Of a stretch of 64,000 nt of DNA, positions 8,909 through 17,884 are shown piece after piece. Made by a program: the position numbers and the translations under genes. The number at the start of each line of letters is the position of its first letter. The stretch's first letter is position 1. The notes beneath the pieces were generated by a model that worked only from the letters and a program-made list of their open reading frames with translations, did no database searches and was not told the DNA's origin. Origin of the DNA: UBA2779 sp965232165. Lineage in GTDB: Bacteria; Spirochaetota; Spirochaetia; DSM-2461. The DNA lies in contig CBDDOY010000002.1 of the NCBI GenBank assembly GCA_965232165.1, positions 558,001 to 622,000 on the forward strand, read 5' to 3'.

Positions 8909-9748
8909 ATGCCCGGACGCGGTGAGGGGGGGGGGCACCCGGAAGCAGTATTAGCCGTTCTATTGGTAATTTCCGTCTTAATGATGGTTTTTGCCAGCTT
9001 TCTGAGCAGTAATGACCTCAAAAATTTTGGGCTGCAACTCATTTTCGGAGTCCAGCGTGTAGCGGGCAGGAGTATCAAACGGCTCGAAGATGGATTCGGA
9101 TCGCTTCGCCGGTTACATGATCTGCGGGAAGAATATGAATCCCTGCTCAGTACTCTTGACAGCTATCAGGGAATAGAGTGGGAACTCAAAGAACTTCGCC
9201 GTGAAAACGAAATTCTGAAAACTCAACTGGAATTCTCTGAAAGTTTGAGCTATGATCATATACCGGCACAGGTAATTGCCGGAGACCCGTCGAATCTGTT
9301 TTCTACAATGACATTGGACAGGGGCGATGTGCATGGGATAAAAACCGGAATGATTGTTACGGCGCTTCAATCCGGTATCTTCGGATTGCTGGGGAAGATT
9401 GTTTCCGTTGAACGAAAATCATGCCAGGTGCGGCCCCTCGTTGATCCGGATAGCTATGTTGCCGCCAGGCTTCATGATATCCGTTTTGAAGGATTAGTAT
9501 CGGGGAGAGGCGGAACCAGCGGCGAATTAATCATGCAGTATGTTTCAAAATCAGCCGGACCCAGCATAGCCCTCAATGATTTGATCGTTACATCGGGTAT
9601 GCAGTCAATCTATCCCCGAGGTATCTACATTGGAAGGGTGCAGGAAGTTATGTCCAGAGAATACTCAACCACTCTGGATATCGTTGTTCGGCCCATAGTG
9701 AACACGAAGCAAGTAGAATATGTATTCATTCTGAAATATCCCCGATGA
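8909..9748 (+). CDS. mreC: Rod shape-determining protein MreC
   Basis: 279-residue bitopic membrane protein linking MreB to the periplasmic wall machinery. A hydrophobic segment (about residues 14-31) is followed by a coiled coil (about 60-105) and the beta-rich MreC domain ending in TSGMQSIYPRGIYIGRV and a short tail. It begins 6 bases after mreB and its last 4 bases overlap mreD (ATGA). Codons 6-9 contain an unbroken run of ten G (8926-8935, coding Gly-Gly-Gly), an unusual homopolymer in an essential-type gene; one slipped base would frame-shift the protein near its start. No other likely start codon lies between the run and the membrane segment. Confidence 0.95.
   Translation: MPGRGEGGGHPEAVLAVLLVISVLMMVFASFLSSNDLKNFGLQLIFGVQRVAGRSIKRLEDGFGSLRRLHDLREEYESLLSTLDSYQGIEWELKELRRENEILKTQLEFSESLSYDHIPAQVIAGDPSNLFSTMTLDRGDVHGIKTGMIVTALQSGIFGLLGKIVSVERKSCQVRPLVDPDSYVAARLHDIRFEGLVSGRGGTSGELIMQYVSKSAGPSIALNDLIVTSGMQSIYPRGIYIGRVQEVMSREYSTTLDIVVRPIVNTKQVEYVFILKYPR
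8926..8935 (+). repeat. G10 homopolymer in the 5' coding end of mreC
   Basis: Ten consecutive G from 8926 to 8935 after GGTGA. In the present length the mreC frame is open to its stop. Tracts of this type and length are known slippage sites in other bacteria, including treponemes. Confidence 0.9.
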
Positions 9749-10242
9749 CAACCATTCTGATAATTATCATTACGACAACCTTAGGCGTTTTTCAGTCGGC
9801 GCTGCTTCTAGATATCATGCCTATGGGCATAGTCCCCGATCTCGCACTCGTGCTGCTTCTTGTCGCATCTTGTCATTATGGTTCGATGACCGGAGTCATT
9901 GCCGGTTTCTTCACGGGGTTGTCGCATGACCTGCTGGGAATTGCTCCGCTGGGTTTTCATGCGGCTCTATACACCCTAATCGGGTACACAGGGGGACTCT
10001 TAAGATCCAAAGTCTCTCCTGGACGCTTTATAATGCCTATGCTTGTAACATTTTCTGCAACGGTTTTGAAATATGGCGGAGCATACCTCTTGAACCTCGC
10101 ACTCAATCAAAAAATAGAGTATTTCTTCTTATGGAAAGGAATCATTGAAACCGGCCTCAATACCTTTCTTTCCCCCATTGTATTTTATGGTTTCTTACTC
10201 ATCGCCCGAACGATTAATAGGCGGCGAGGGGGGTTCCGATGA
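9745..10242 (+). CDS. mreD: Rod shape-determining protein MreD
   Basis: 165-residue polytopic inner-membrane protein with about five hydrophobic helices, including the SALLLDIMPMGIVPDLALVLL start and a GFFTGLSHDLLGIAPLG stretch typical of MreD. It works with MreC, PBP2 and RodA in cell elongation. Overlaps mreC and the next gene by 4 bases each (ATGA), strong evidence for coupled translation. Sequence conservation in this family is low, so position in the cluster and hydrophobic profile carry the call. Confidence 0.92.
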   Translation: MTTILIIIITTTLGVFQSALLLDIMPMGIVPDLALVLLLVASCHYGSMTGVIAGFFTGLSHDLLGIAPLGFHAALYTLIGYTGGLLRSKVSPGRFIMPMLVTFSATVLKYGGAYLLNLALNQKIEYFFLWKGIIETGLNTFLSPIVFYGFLLIARTINRRRGGFR

Positions 10243-12146
10243 ATCAAAACGAGAATCGTAAGAATGGGGTATTGCGGCTTCGGCTGCTGCTTTTTGGAAC
10301 ATTGATACTGCTTATCTTTCTTGGTCTTGTTCTTCACCTTTTTGACTTGCAGATCGTCGAGAATCTTGTCTGGATGAAACGGGCTCAAGATGTAGCCAGA
10401 CGATCCGAACCCTTATTGGCACAGCGAGGACTAATCTGGGATAGAAACTACGATAGGCCGTTGGCCATGAATGTCGATTCCTTTGCTGTACAGATTGTAC
10501 CGGCAGAAATGCTCCCATTGAATCCAAATGAAATCGCTGCAAGACTGGCAGACAGCCTGGGGATAACGCAGCAAAGCATACTTTCCCGGCTGCCCGAAAA
10601 CTGGAAGAATTCCTGGAATCCAGTTGAAATACTGGATTCCGTCTCTTTCGAATCAATTGTCAGAATTGCTGAATCCTCCGAAGGGTTTCCCGGAGTCCAT
10701 TGGCAGAGCAAATCCTCTCGCTGGTACAATGAGGTCGGCTCGATATCCCATATACTCGGATATGTGGGGACTATCACGACAGAGGAGTTGCAGATTCTCT
10801 ATAACCAAGGTTATGCCAATACGGCAAGTTTGGGAAAAACAGGAATAGAAAAAACCTTTGATGGAATACTCAGGGGAGAAGATGGCAGAATTTTTCGGAC
10901 TGTCGATGTAAAAGGGAAGTATCTCGATGATGAGAGCAATGAAATCATTCCTCCAGAGAATGGGAATGATATAATTCTGACCATTGACAGGCGAATTCAA
11001 AAACTTGCGGAGAAGGCATTAGGACCACGGAAAGGAGCCGCCGTTGTACTCAAGCCCAGTACCGGCGAGATCCTCGCCTTGGTTTCTTATCCCTCTTTCG
11101 ATCCAAACAGTTTCGCGACAATCGGACAGGGGAGTTTTAAGAATCTGAGTCGGAATTCCGATTTCCCTCTACTCAACCGGGCTCTTCAATCGGGATATGC
11201 ACCGGCCTCCACCTTTAAACTCATCATGACAGCCGCAATTCTTGGTGAAAACAGCATTGATCCTGACAAGACAATTGACTGTAAGGGGAGCATGTTTCTC
11301 GGCAACAGAAGGTTTTGGTGTCATAAGCGAAGCGGCCATGGTCAACTGAACCTGAAACAGGCTTTGGAAGCCTCCTGCAATATTTACTTTGGAACCCTTG
11401 GCATCGAATACCTCGGAATAGAAACCATATCCCGCTATGCACGCGCCTTTGGACTTGGTTCGTTGACAGGAATTGAAATTGATGGCGAAATTACTGGAAT
11501 CGTCCCGGATAAGGATTGGAAGCAGGAGATTTACAACACGAAATGGTCTCCCGGGGACACCTTAAATAGTTCGATTGGGCAAGGATTTCTGCTGGCTACT
11601 CCGCTTCAGATGGCCAATGTTGTTGCAGGCATTGTGAATAGGGGCGTGATATATCGGCCCTGCCTCGTCAAAGAAGTCCGCCGCTCAGGAACAGGAAACA
11701 TTATTGAAAGGATGACTCCTGAAATTCTTCGGACCATCGATCATCTTGACGATGAGGAATATGATTATCTCCAGGCCGCTATGAGGGGAGTCATCACCGA
11801 CGGGACAGGCAAGTGGGCCATTTATACGGACACAGTCGATATCGCCGGGAAAACAGGAACCGGTGAAATCGGTTCAGAAAACCAATGGCATGACTGGTTC
11901 GTGGCCTATGGACCATATCATACCGATAACCCCGATGAAAGAATCGTCGTGGTCATCATGATTGAAGCCTCTGAATCCTATGAATGGTGGGCACCAAAGG
12001 CGGCAGACATACTCTTTGAAGGAGTATTCGACAGTCAAAGTTATGAGAGTGTAATTGAAGAATGGCAGAACCGGAAGGTATGGTGGAGCTGGAGTGCCAA
12101 AGATATCCCAAAGCCGGGTTGGCCGTATAGGGAGAAGGATGAATAG
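10239..12146 (+). CDS. mrdA: Penicillin-binding protein 2 (elongation transpeptidase)
   Basis: 635-residue class B PBP cross-linking peptidoglycan during elongation. An N-terminal anchor spans about residues 14-36, a pedestal/dimerisation domain follows to about 235, then the transpeptidase domain. The three penicillin-binding motifs are intact: Ser324-Thr-Phe-Lys, Ser379-Cys-Asn and Lys538-Thr-Gly. Its ATGA start overlaps mreD and its stop overlaps the rodA start by 8 bases, matching the PBP2-RodA glycosyltransferase/transpeptidase pair. Length is typical. Confidence 0.97.
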   Translation: MNQNENRKNGVLRLRLLLFGTLILLIFLGLVLHLFDLQIVENLVWMKRAQDVARRSEPLLAQRGLIWDRNYDRPLAMNVDSFAVQIVPAEMLPLNPNEIAARLADSLGITQQSILSRLPENWKNSWNPVEILDSVSFESIVRIAESSEGFPGVHWQSKSSRWYNEVGSISHILGYVGTITTEELQILYNQGYANTASLGKTGIEKTFDGILRGEDGRIFRTVDVKGKYLDDESNEIIPPENGNDIILTIDRRIQKLAEKALGPRKGAAVVLKPSTGEILALVSYPSFDPNSFATIGQGSFKNLSRNSDFPLLNRALQSGYAPASTFKLIMTAAILGENSIDPDKTIDCKGSMFLGNRRFWCHKRSGHGQLNLKQALEASCNIYFGTLGIEYLGIETISRYARAFGLGSLTGIEIDGEITGIVPDKDWKQEIYNTKWSPGDTLNSSIGQGFLLATPLQMANVVAGIVNRGVIYRPCLVKEVRRSGTGNIIERMTPEILRTIDHLDDEEYDYLQAAMRGVITDGTGKWAIYTDTVDIAGKTGTGEIGSENQWHDWFVAYGPYHTDNPDERIVVVIMIEASESYEWWAPKAADILFEGVFDSQSYESVIEEWQNRKVWWSWSAKDIPKPGWPYREKDE

Positions 12147-13470
12147 GGAAAAGGAAGGAATTACATTTCTAGGGATAGATATTGGCCTGATCATCTGCGT
12201 TCTTGGGCTGATCATATTGGGGATAGCCTTTATTTATTCTAGCGGTGTGACCTCTGAAGGGCAGCAGGTGTCGGATGAATGGATCCGGCAAATCATTTGG
12301 GCCGTGTCAGGAATCATCCTCATGATAGTATTTGCTTTGATTGATTACAGAAAAATGCGGTCCCTGGCACTGCCTTTGTACATCGGGCTGCTCATTGTTT
12401 TGGTATTAGTCCTGATGGCGGGAAGCTATGTGAAAGGCGCCCGCGCATGGCTGGGTATTGGCGGCATCGGTATTCAGCCCTCAGAATTCGGAAAGCTTAT
12501 ATTGATCATCATGCTTGCATGGTGGTTTGATGCACAAGTTTGGGGGACATCGGATTTCCGGCAAGGCATGGGGGCTGTCATCATTACTGGCCTCCCTACC
12601 TTTTTAATCCTCCTCCAGCCAGATCTTGGAACAGCAATTGTCTCGGTGCCCATACTTCTCACTATCGCATTTTTCTCAGGCATAAATTGGAAATATCTTT
12701 TTTACCCGGCTATTACGGGAAGCCTTATCATTCTTGGCGTACTTGGGTTTGCCTGGAGCGCCTATATAGCCCAATATCCTCTGAGTTTCTTTCGTTTATT
12801 CACCAACGATGCTTTCATACTGATAATACTGCCGGCGATGCTGGCCCTTCTGGGTTTAGTTTTTCTTGGGTGGGTAATTTTCAGAAGGCCGTATTTCCTC
12901 GGCATACTCTATGGATTTGGAATCTTAACGACATCCTATCTCGGCATAGCAGCATCTGTTCGGGCACTGCGCGGATATCAAATGATGCGATTCGTTGTAT
13001 TTCTTGACCCGCAAATTGATCCCCGTGGAGCCGGCTGGCAGATTATTCAGTCGGTAACCGCAGTAGGATCCGGTGGTGTCACAGGCAAGGGATTCCTCCA
13101 AGGTACGCAGTCCCATTACCGCTATCTTCCTGAGCAGAGTACCGATTTCATATTTTCCATAATAGCCGAAGAAATGGGTTTCCTTGGCGGAGTGCTCGTG
13201 TTTGCACTTTTTAGCATCATTCTCATACGGTGTTTCTATATTGCCTATACGGCCCAGGATAGGTTTGGCACCTACATAGCCGTCGGCATCGCCAGCATGA
13301 TCAGTTTTCATGTCATTGAAAATATCGGGATGGCGATAGGGGTTATGCCCATCACCGGCATTCCCTTGTACTTCCTTTCCTATGGCGGCTCATCGCTTTG
13401 GACAGCTCTGATATCGACGGGGCTGCTCCTGTCCATACACCTGCGCCGCAACCTTAGAATAAAAAAGTGA
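12139..13470 (+). CDS. rodA: RodA peptidoglycan glycosyltransferase (SEDS family)
   Basis: 443-residue polytopic SEDS protein that polymerises lipid II with PBP2. The ATG at 12139 is preferred: GGGAGAAGG precedes it and the overlap with mrdA is only 8 bases; a start at 12055 would add a hydrophilic leader read from inside mrdA. Roughly ten or more hydrophobic segments are visible. Family signatures include GARAWLGIGGIGIQPSEFGK, LQPDLGTA, and the C-terminal EEMGFLGG and GMAIGVMPITGIPLYFLSYG blocks. It is somewhat longer than typical RodA because of an extra hydrophobic region in the middle (about residues 190-290). It shares the GTGA junction with the following radical SAM gene. Confidence 0.96.
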   Translation: MNREKEGITFLGIDIGLIICVLGLIILGIAFIYSSGVTSEGQQVSDEWIRQIIWAVSGIILMIVFALIDYRKMRSLALPLYIGLLIVLVLVLMAGSYVKGARAWLGIGGIGIQPSEFGKLILIIMLAWWFDAQVWGTSDFRQGMGAVIITGLPTFLILLQPDLGTAIVSVPILLTIAFFSGINWKYLFYPAITGSLIILGVLGFAWSAYIAQYPLSFFRLFTNDAFILIILPAMLALLGLVFLGWVIFRRPYFLGILYGFGILTTSYLGIAASVRALRGYQMMRFVVFLDPQIDPRGAGWQIIQSVTAVGSGGVTGKGFLQGTQSHYRYLPEQSTDFIFSIIAEEMGFLGGVLVFALFSIILIRCFYIAYTAQDRFGTYIAVGIASMISFHVIENIGMAIGVMPITGIPLYFLSYGGSSLWTALISTGLLLSIHLRRNLRIKK

Positions 13471-15974
13471 GGCGTATTGATATCGACAGTCTCGAAATGA
13501 GACGGCTCTTGAATCGTGTCGAAAAGCCTGGACGCTATGTGGGCGGTGAATATGGCGCGGTCAGCCGCATAGCCGAGGATGATGACTACGCTATATGTGT
13601 GGTGTTTCCCGATTTGTACGAGATTGGAATGTCGAACCAGGCATTAAGAATTCTTTACAAAATACTCAATGACACCAAGGGACTCCATGCTGAACGGGCT
13701 TTTTCTCCGGAGTTGGATTTTGATGTTGGTCTTAGAGAATTCGGATTAAAACTTTATTCTTTGGAGAACCACTATGAGGTCAGAGATTTCGATCTCCTCG
13801 CAATTACGATAGGCTATGAACTGTCTTTTACCAATTACCTCAATTTTTTAGATGCTTCAGGGATCCCCGTCGAAAGAGCCGAAAGGAATGAGGAGCATCC
13901 TCTTGTTATTCTCGGCGGCCCGGCCATGACTAATCCGGTACCGTGGGCAGATTTTGTCGACGCAGTTTTTATCGGCGAATCTGAGGGCATACTGGCATCT
14001 TCGATGCTCACCCTTAAGCACCGTAAAGAGGCCGGTTTCAATAAGAGACGGCTTAAATCCGAGTTGAATGGCATGGATGGGTTTTGGACTCCTGATTCCC
14101 ATGTTACCACCCTCCGTCAGATTTGGATGGGCTTCGGAAAGGAAAATGACGAACCGGCTGCCTTTCCTGTTCCTTCCATCAAACCAATACAGGATCATGG
14201 GGTTGTTGAAATAATGCGGGGCTGTCCGAATAAGTGCCGTTTCTGCCACGCCGGGGTGTTCTACAGACCATACAGGCAGAAATCTCCGGGAAGAATTGTT
14301 CAAGAAGTCAAATTTCTTGTTGATAAATGCGGATATAGAACCATTACCTTATCGAGTCTTTCTACCGGTGATTATATCGGCTTGGAAGCCCTTGTCGGCT
14401 ATCTCAATAAGATGTTCCGGCATCGCCGCATCTCGTTTAGTCTGCCATCCTTGCGGGTCAATTCCGTCACTCTTCCTTTGATAGCAAGTTTGGGTGCGGT
14501 GAGAAAAAGCGGATTAACCTTCGCTGTTGAAACCCCTGCATTGTCGGGACAGCGGAGGATTAACAAGGAAGTTTCGGCCGATAAGGTAATATCAATCCTG
14601 AATGAGGCGAAAAGGGAAGGGTGGAGGCTGGCGAAATTCTATTTCATGCTTGGTCTGCCGGGATCAGGGGACAAGGAAGAGGCCATAGCCATCACGGATT
14701 ACCTGCTTCATGTGCAAAAATCGACCGGAATGAACATCAATGTCAATATCGGCACCTTCATTCCCAAACCCCACACCCCGTACGAGCGGGCATCTCAGTT
14801 AACCGATGAACAATCCATGTCCCAGCTCATGCTAATTCGAGATGGGGTGAAACCCAATAAGAAGATCAATATTTCCTTCCATTCACCGTTCTCTTCTTTC
14901 CTTGAGGGGATAATCACACGGGGCGATAAGAGAGCCGGCAAACTTTGCTATACGGCTTGGAAAAATGGAACCCTGTTTGATGCCTGGGATGATAAGATCA
15001 ATAAGAATGCATGGAAAGAAGCGATAAAAACGGCAGACTGGGATGTCGAGAGGGAAACATGCCAGGCAAGACCCATAGCGGCAGAAATGCCCTGGGACGG
15101 AATAAGACTCAGAGTGACCCATGCCCACCTTCTAAAAGAAAACATACGAAGCCGTGACACCATGCCGACATCTTCCTGCATGATGCAATGCCCTGATCAC
15201 TGTGGGGTATGCGGCGCAGACAGTCATGTTGTCAACCCTGAAGATGATCTGGCTGACCCCCCCGCTGAACTCATTGATGAATCGGCACCAGTAAGAAGGC
15301 TGCTTCTTATATACTCAAAAGATGGACCGGCCCGATATTTCGGTCATCTAGACTTGATGAATACCTTCGAGAAGGCCATTCAGCGGGCCGGTATTCATCT
15401 GGAGTTTTCCCAGGGCTATAATCCCAAGCCACGTATCGAATTTGCACAGCCTCTTCCCCTGGGCATAAAATCAGATGGGGAAGTTTGCTCTATGAATCTC
15501 ATGAGCGGATTCGATTCAGACTGTCAGCTTATCAATGACAGTATCAACGCGGCGATGCCACGGGGGATACGAATTTGCGATTCTTTCTGGATCAAAGACA
15601 CCCGAGAAGGTCAAAAAATACAGCGGGTTATGAGTCATTTCTGGGGCAGCGATTGGAAAATCACTATTCCCGACGAATCGATAGCTAACGCCCATGAGCA
15701 TTTTCTCAGCTTAGACAGGAATCTAATCCGAGAATGCAAGAAGCGGGGTATACTCGATGATATTGAAATCCGCTTTGAAGAACAGTCATGGATTATACGG
15801 CTGCGGGCCGGAGGAAGCCGGCACCACAATATCAAGCGTCTGCTGGAATCTGTGCTTGGCGAATCGCCACTGCGGATGGGCTGGGAAATTTCGCGGATCC
15901 GCTGCCTGGCAAAGGGGTCAGATGAGGGAATGAAACCGGTAAGCTATTTCTCTGTTTTCTCGGCTTCCCAGTAG
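13467..15974 (+). CDS. Fused radical SAM protein (TIGR03960-like) with DUF2344 domain (TIGR03936-like)
   Basis: 835-residue protein beginning with GTG at 13467, overlapping the rodA stop. The N-terminal two thirds resemble the TIGR03960 radical SAM family: an N-terminal cobalamin-like domain (GMSNQALRILYKILN), then the 4Fe-4S motif Cys253-x3-Cys257-x2-Cys260 in GCPNKCRFCHAG. From about residue 612 (RRLLLIYSKDGPARYFGHLD) lies a DUF2344 domain, a separate gene in many bacteria. The family is often found beside ribonuclease G genes; its reaction is not established, and a role in RNA modification is only a guess. Its last 31 bases overlap mazG on the opposite strand, so the two genes converge. 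Confidence 0.88.
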   Translation: MRRIDIDSLEMRRLLNRVEKPGRYVGGEYGAVSRIAEDDDYAICVVFPDLYEIGMSNQALRILYKILNDTKGLHAERAFSPELDFDVGLREFGLKLYSLENHYEVRDFDLLAITIGYELSFTNYLNFLDASGIPVERAERNEEHPLVILGGPAMTNPVPWADFVDAVFIGESEGILASSMLTLKHRKEAGFNKRRLKSELNGMDGFWTPDSHVTTLRQIWMGFGKENDEPAAFPVPSIKPIQDHGVVEIMRGCPNKCRFCHAGVFYRPYRQKSPGRIVQEVKFLVDKCGYRTITLSSLSTGDYIGLEALVGYLNKMFRHRRISFSLPSLRVNSVTLPLIASLGAVRKSGLTFAVETPALSGQRRINKEVSADKVISILNEAKREGWRLAKFYFMLGLPGSGDKEEAIAITDYLLHVQKSTGMNINVNIGTFIPKPHTPYERASQLTDEQSMSQLMLIRDGVKPNKKINISFHSPFSSFLEGIITRGDKRAGKLCYTAWKNGTLFDAWDDKINKNAWKEAIKTADWDVERETCQARPIAAEMPWDGIRLRVTHAHLLKENIRSRDTMPTSSCMMQCPDHCGVCGADSHVVNPEDDLADPPAELIDESAPVRRLLLIYSKDGPARYFGHLDLMNTFEKAIQRAGIHLEFSQGYNPKPRIEFAQPLPLGIKSDGEVCSMNLMSGFDSDCQLINDSINAAMPRGIRICDSFWIKDTREGQKIQRVMSHFWGSDWKITIPDESIANAHEHFLSLDRNLIRECKKRGILDDIEIRFEEQSWIIRLRAGGSRHHNIKRLLESVLGESPLRMGWEISRIRCLAKGSDEGMKPVSYFSVFSASQ

Positions 15975-16729
15975 TCATTCATGATATCTATGTTTTCAGG
16001 AGCAAGGGGCAGGCCGCTTTTCTGCATTTTCTTCTCTAATCCGCGAAATCTTCGTTCGAATTCGGCATTGCTATGCAGAAGGGCAACGCTGGGGTTTATA
16101 CCGAGATGCCTAGAGTAGTTTATCACAGAAAACAGCAGATCCCCCATTTCCTTAAGCCGCTTCTCTTCATCTGTTTCGGCGCCCACCTCCTCAAACTCCT
16201 CGTAAATCTTTTGCCGTGATCCATCTGCGTTCGGCCAGTCAAATCCCACCTTGTGAGCCTTGACTTGAAGTCCATAGGCCCGTTCCAGGGGAGGGCTGTC
16301 TTTGGGGAGTCCATCCATGGCGGATTGCCGCCGGACTCCCTGGTCTTCGGTTTTTTTGATTCGTTCCCAGTTCTGAATGGCTTCATCGCTGTTTTTCACT
16401 TTGATATCGCCGAAAACATGGCTATGACGCCTCACGAGCTTTTCATTGAGCGAATCAATCACGTCTTCAATGCTGAAATCTCCTTTTTCTGAATATATCG
16501 AACACAGGAGGCCTATCAGCAGGAGCACATCGCCAAGTTCTTCACGTATGTGATGTTTGTCATTCGAGGTGACAGCTTCTAAGAGTTCATAGACCTCTTC
16601 AATGAGATGGCCGCTTAGACTCAGGGAGGTCTGGGTCTTGTCCCACGGACATCCGTGCGGGCCTCTCAGCGTTTTGATTATATCCAAGAACTCGAGAAAA
16701 GATGTTTTGCCGGATTTCATGTCAGTCAC
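15944..16729 (-). CDS. mazG: MazG nucleoside triphosphate pyrophosphohydrolase
   Basis: 261-residue all-alpha NTP pyrophosphatase that hydrolyses (d)NTPs to monophosphates. Two MazG repeats are visible: the first with GPHGCPWDKTQTSLSLSGHL, EEVYELLEA and EELGDVLL; the second with KVGFDWPNADG, EEFEEV and KEMGDLLFSVINYSRHLG. The paired Glu/Asp metal-binding helices are intact in both. Alternative start Met4 (16720) is possible. Length is normal. It ends convergently with the radical SAM gene and is the last gene of the minus-strand block. Confidence 0.95.
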   Translation of the reverse strand: MTDMKSGKTSFLEFLDIIKTLRGPHGCPWDKTQTSLSLSGHLIEEVYELLEAVTSNDKHHIREELGDVLLLIGLLCSIYSEKGDFSIEDVIDSLNEKLVRRHSHVFGDIKVKNSDEAIQNWERIKKTEDQGVRRQSAMDGLPKDSPPLERAYGLQVKAHKVGFDWPNADGSRQKIYEEFEEVGAETDEEKRLKEMGDLLFSVINYSRHLGINPSVALLHSNAEFERRFRGLEKKMQKSGLPLAPENIDIMNDYWEAEKTEK

Positions 16730-16783
16730 CTATAAACAGAATAGAAGTAGACAGAATATACCTTATCGGCAATCTGTCGTATT

Positions 16784-17062
16784 TCACCACCGATCGGGGA
16801 TCGCCCGAAGAAACAAGAAAACACCTATAAACAGCCATGCTCCGGCGAACGCGGGAAGCGCCCCGGTGATCAGGCTGAATTCCATGCCTATGCGATGGAA
16901 AAAAATACTCCCAAATACTCCGCCGAAGAAGGCGCCAATCAAACTGGTAACCCAGGATGCCCAGAAGAGCCGTCGGCTAAAATTGTACTTAGCGGATTTA
17001 AGAATCATAACGGTTATGAAGGCGCAGACGAAATATGTAAGGACAAGAACTAATTCTCTCAT
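16784..17062 (-). CDS. Small three-helix membrane protein
   Basis: 92 residues, largely hydrophobic, with three likely membrane helices (about residues 3-21, 33-53 and 62-86) and glycine-rich turns (GAFFGGVFG). A strong ribosome-binding site (GGGGAGGAGG) precedes the ATG. I do not recognise the family; it loosely resembles small transglycosylase-associated membrane proteins but lacks a diagnostic motif. It sits 21 bases downstream of the lipoprotein gene, so it may be the fifth gene of the adenylate cyclase cluster. Confidence 0.72.
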   Translation of the reverse strand: MRELVLVLTYFVCAFITVMILKSAKYNFSRRLFWASWVTSLIGAFFGGVFGSIFFHRIGMEFSLITGALPAFAGAWLFIGVFLFLRAIPDRW

Positions 17063-17083
17063 GTTCCTCCTCCCCTCAATGTG

Positions 17084-17884
17084 CTAATACCGGACGACAG
17101 GGCTGATAGGATCACGGGTCTCTATGAATCCAAGGTGTACTGGGCTGCTGTAAAGCGGCTGCAATGTCGCAGGATCCCTTCCGATTGCGTGCACGGCAAT
17201 TCCAATTTGTATAGGCTCAGAACCTGATGAGATCGACGCTAATTCTTCCAGTGAAGTAGATATTTTTTCAATACTCTTGTAGTCATCTTCATTGTCAACG
17301 GGCTGATATTGAAGAAATCCACTGCTGCCGGTGTTTCGGCGCAGATCGCTATCTATCCAGTCCGACGAAATTGACCAGTCCCCGTAGAATGGTATGAAAT
17401 GGCTGCTTGACCTGTAATCGACTACACCTCTGGCCAATGACTCAATGTCGGCAGCATTGGCATAGGCATTCACTCCATTTTGGGAATCAAACTTAATCTC
17501 AACCATGGTATTGGCGCCCACATCACTGTGTTTAATCGTAGGATCATTGAAATCTCTCTCTTCCGACTTGCCCATTCGGAAATATCCCTGGGTCTTAGGC
17601 ACCGCCTCTCCAATGGGTATCTCGTTATTCGAATAAGCAGATTCCGATGAGAACTTGGTAACATCGGCTTCCCCGACGTTGCTCCTGTCGGTATTCCCCG
17701 CATAAATCTTATAATAGACGACATACCCCTCGATATAGAGATCGTCGGCAGGAGCAGTGAATGCTACCGAAAGGCTGGACTCGGTCGATACTTTTATCGG
17801 TGCTTCAATGGCAATATAATCTGGTATGCCGCAGCCGGTGATTACGGCGAAACCGGCTATAAGGACGAGGCGGAAACACATCAT
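17084..17884 (-). CDS. Putative lipoprotein coupled to adenylate cyclase
   Basis: 266 residues. The N-terminus has a short hydrophobic signal and a lipobox-like VITGC, giving a mature N-terminal Cys at residue 18. The rest is soluble and beta-rich. A segment near residues 38-62 (SLSVAFTAPADDLYIEGYVV) resembles a fibronectin-III-like strand pattern, with later aromatic and acidic stretches. I do not recognise the family. Its ATG overlaps the cyclase stop by 4 bases (ATGA), so it is translationally coupled to the cyclase and is a candidate periplasmic partner of the CHASE2 sensor. It is followed by the small membrane protein. Confidence 0.75.
   Translation of the reverse strand: MMCFRLVLIAGFAVITGCGIPDYIAIEAPIKVSTESSLSVAFTAPADDLYIEGYVVYYKIYAGNTDRSNVGEADVTKFSSESAYSNNEIPIGEAVPKTQGYFRMGKSEERDFNDPTIKHSDVGANTMVEIKFDSQNGVNAYANAADIESLARGVVDYRSSSHFIPFYGDWSISSDWIDSDLRRNTGSSGFLQYQPVDNEDDYKSIEKISTSLEELASISSGSEPIQIGIAVHAIGRDPATLQPLYSSPVHLGFIETRDPISPVVRY

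Noticed and set aside
12055..12138. 28-codon extension of RodA
   Set aside because: It lies inside mrdA and is hydrophilic; the ATG at 12139 has a good ribosome-binding site.
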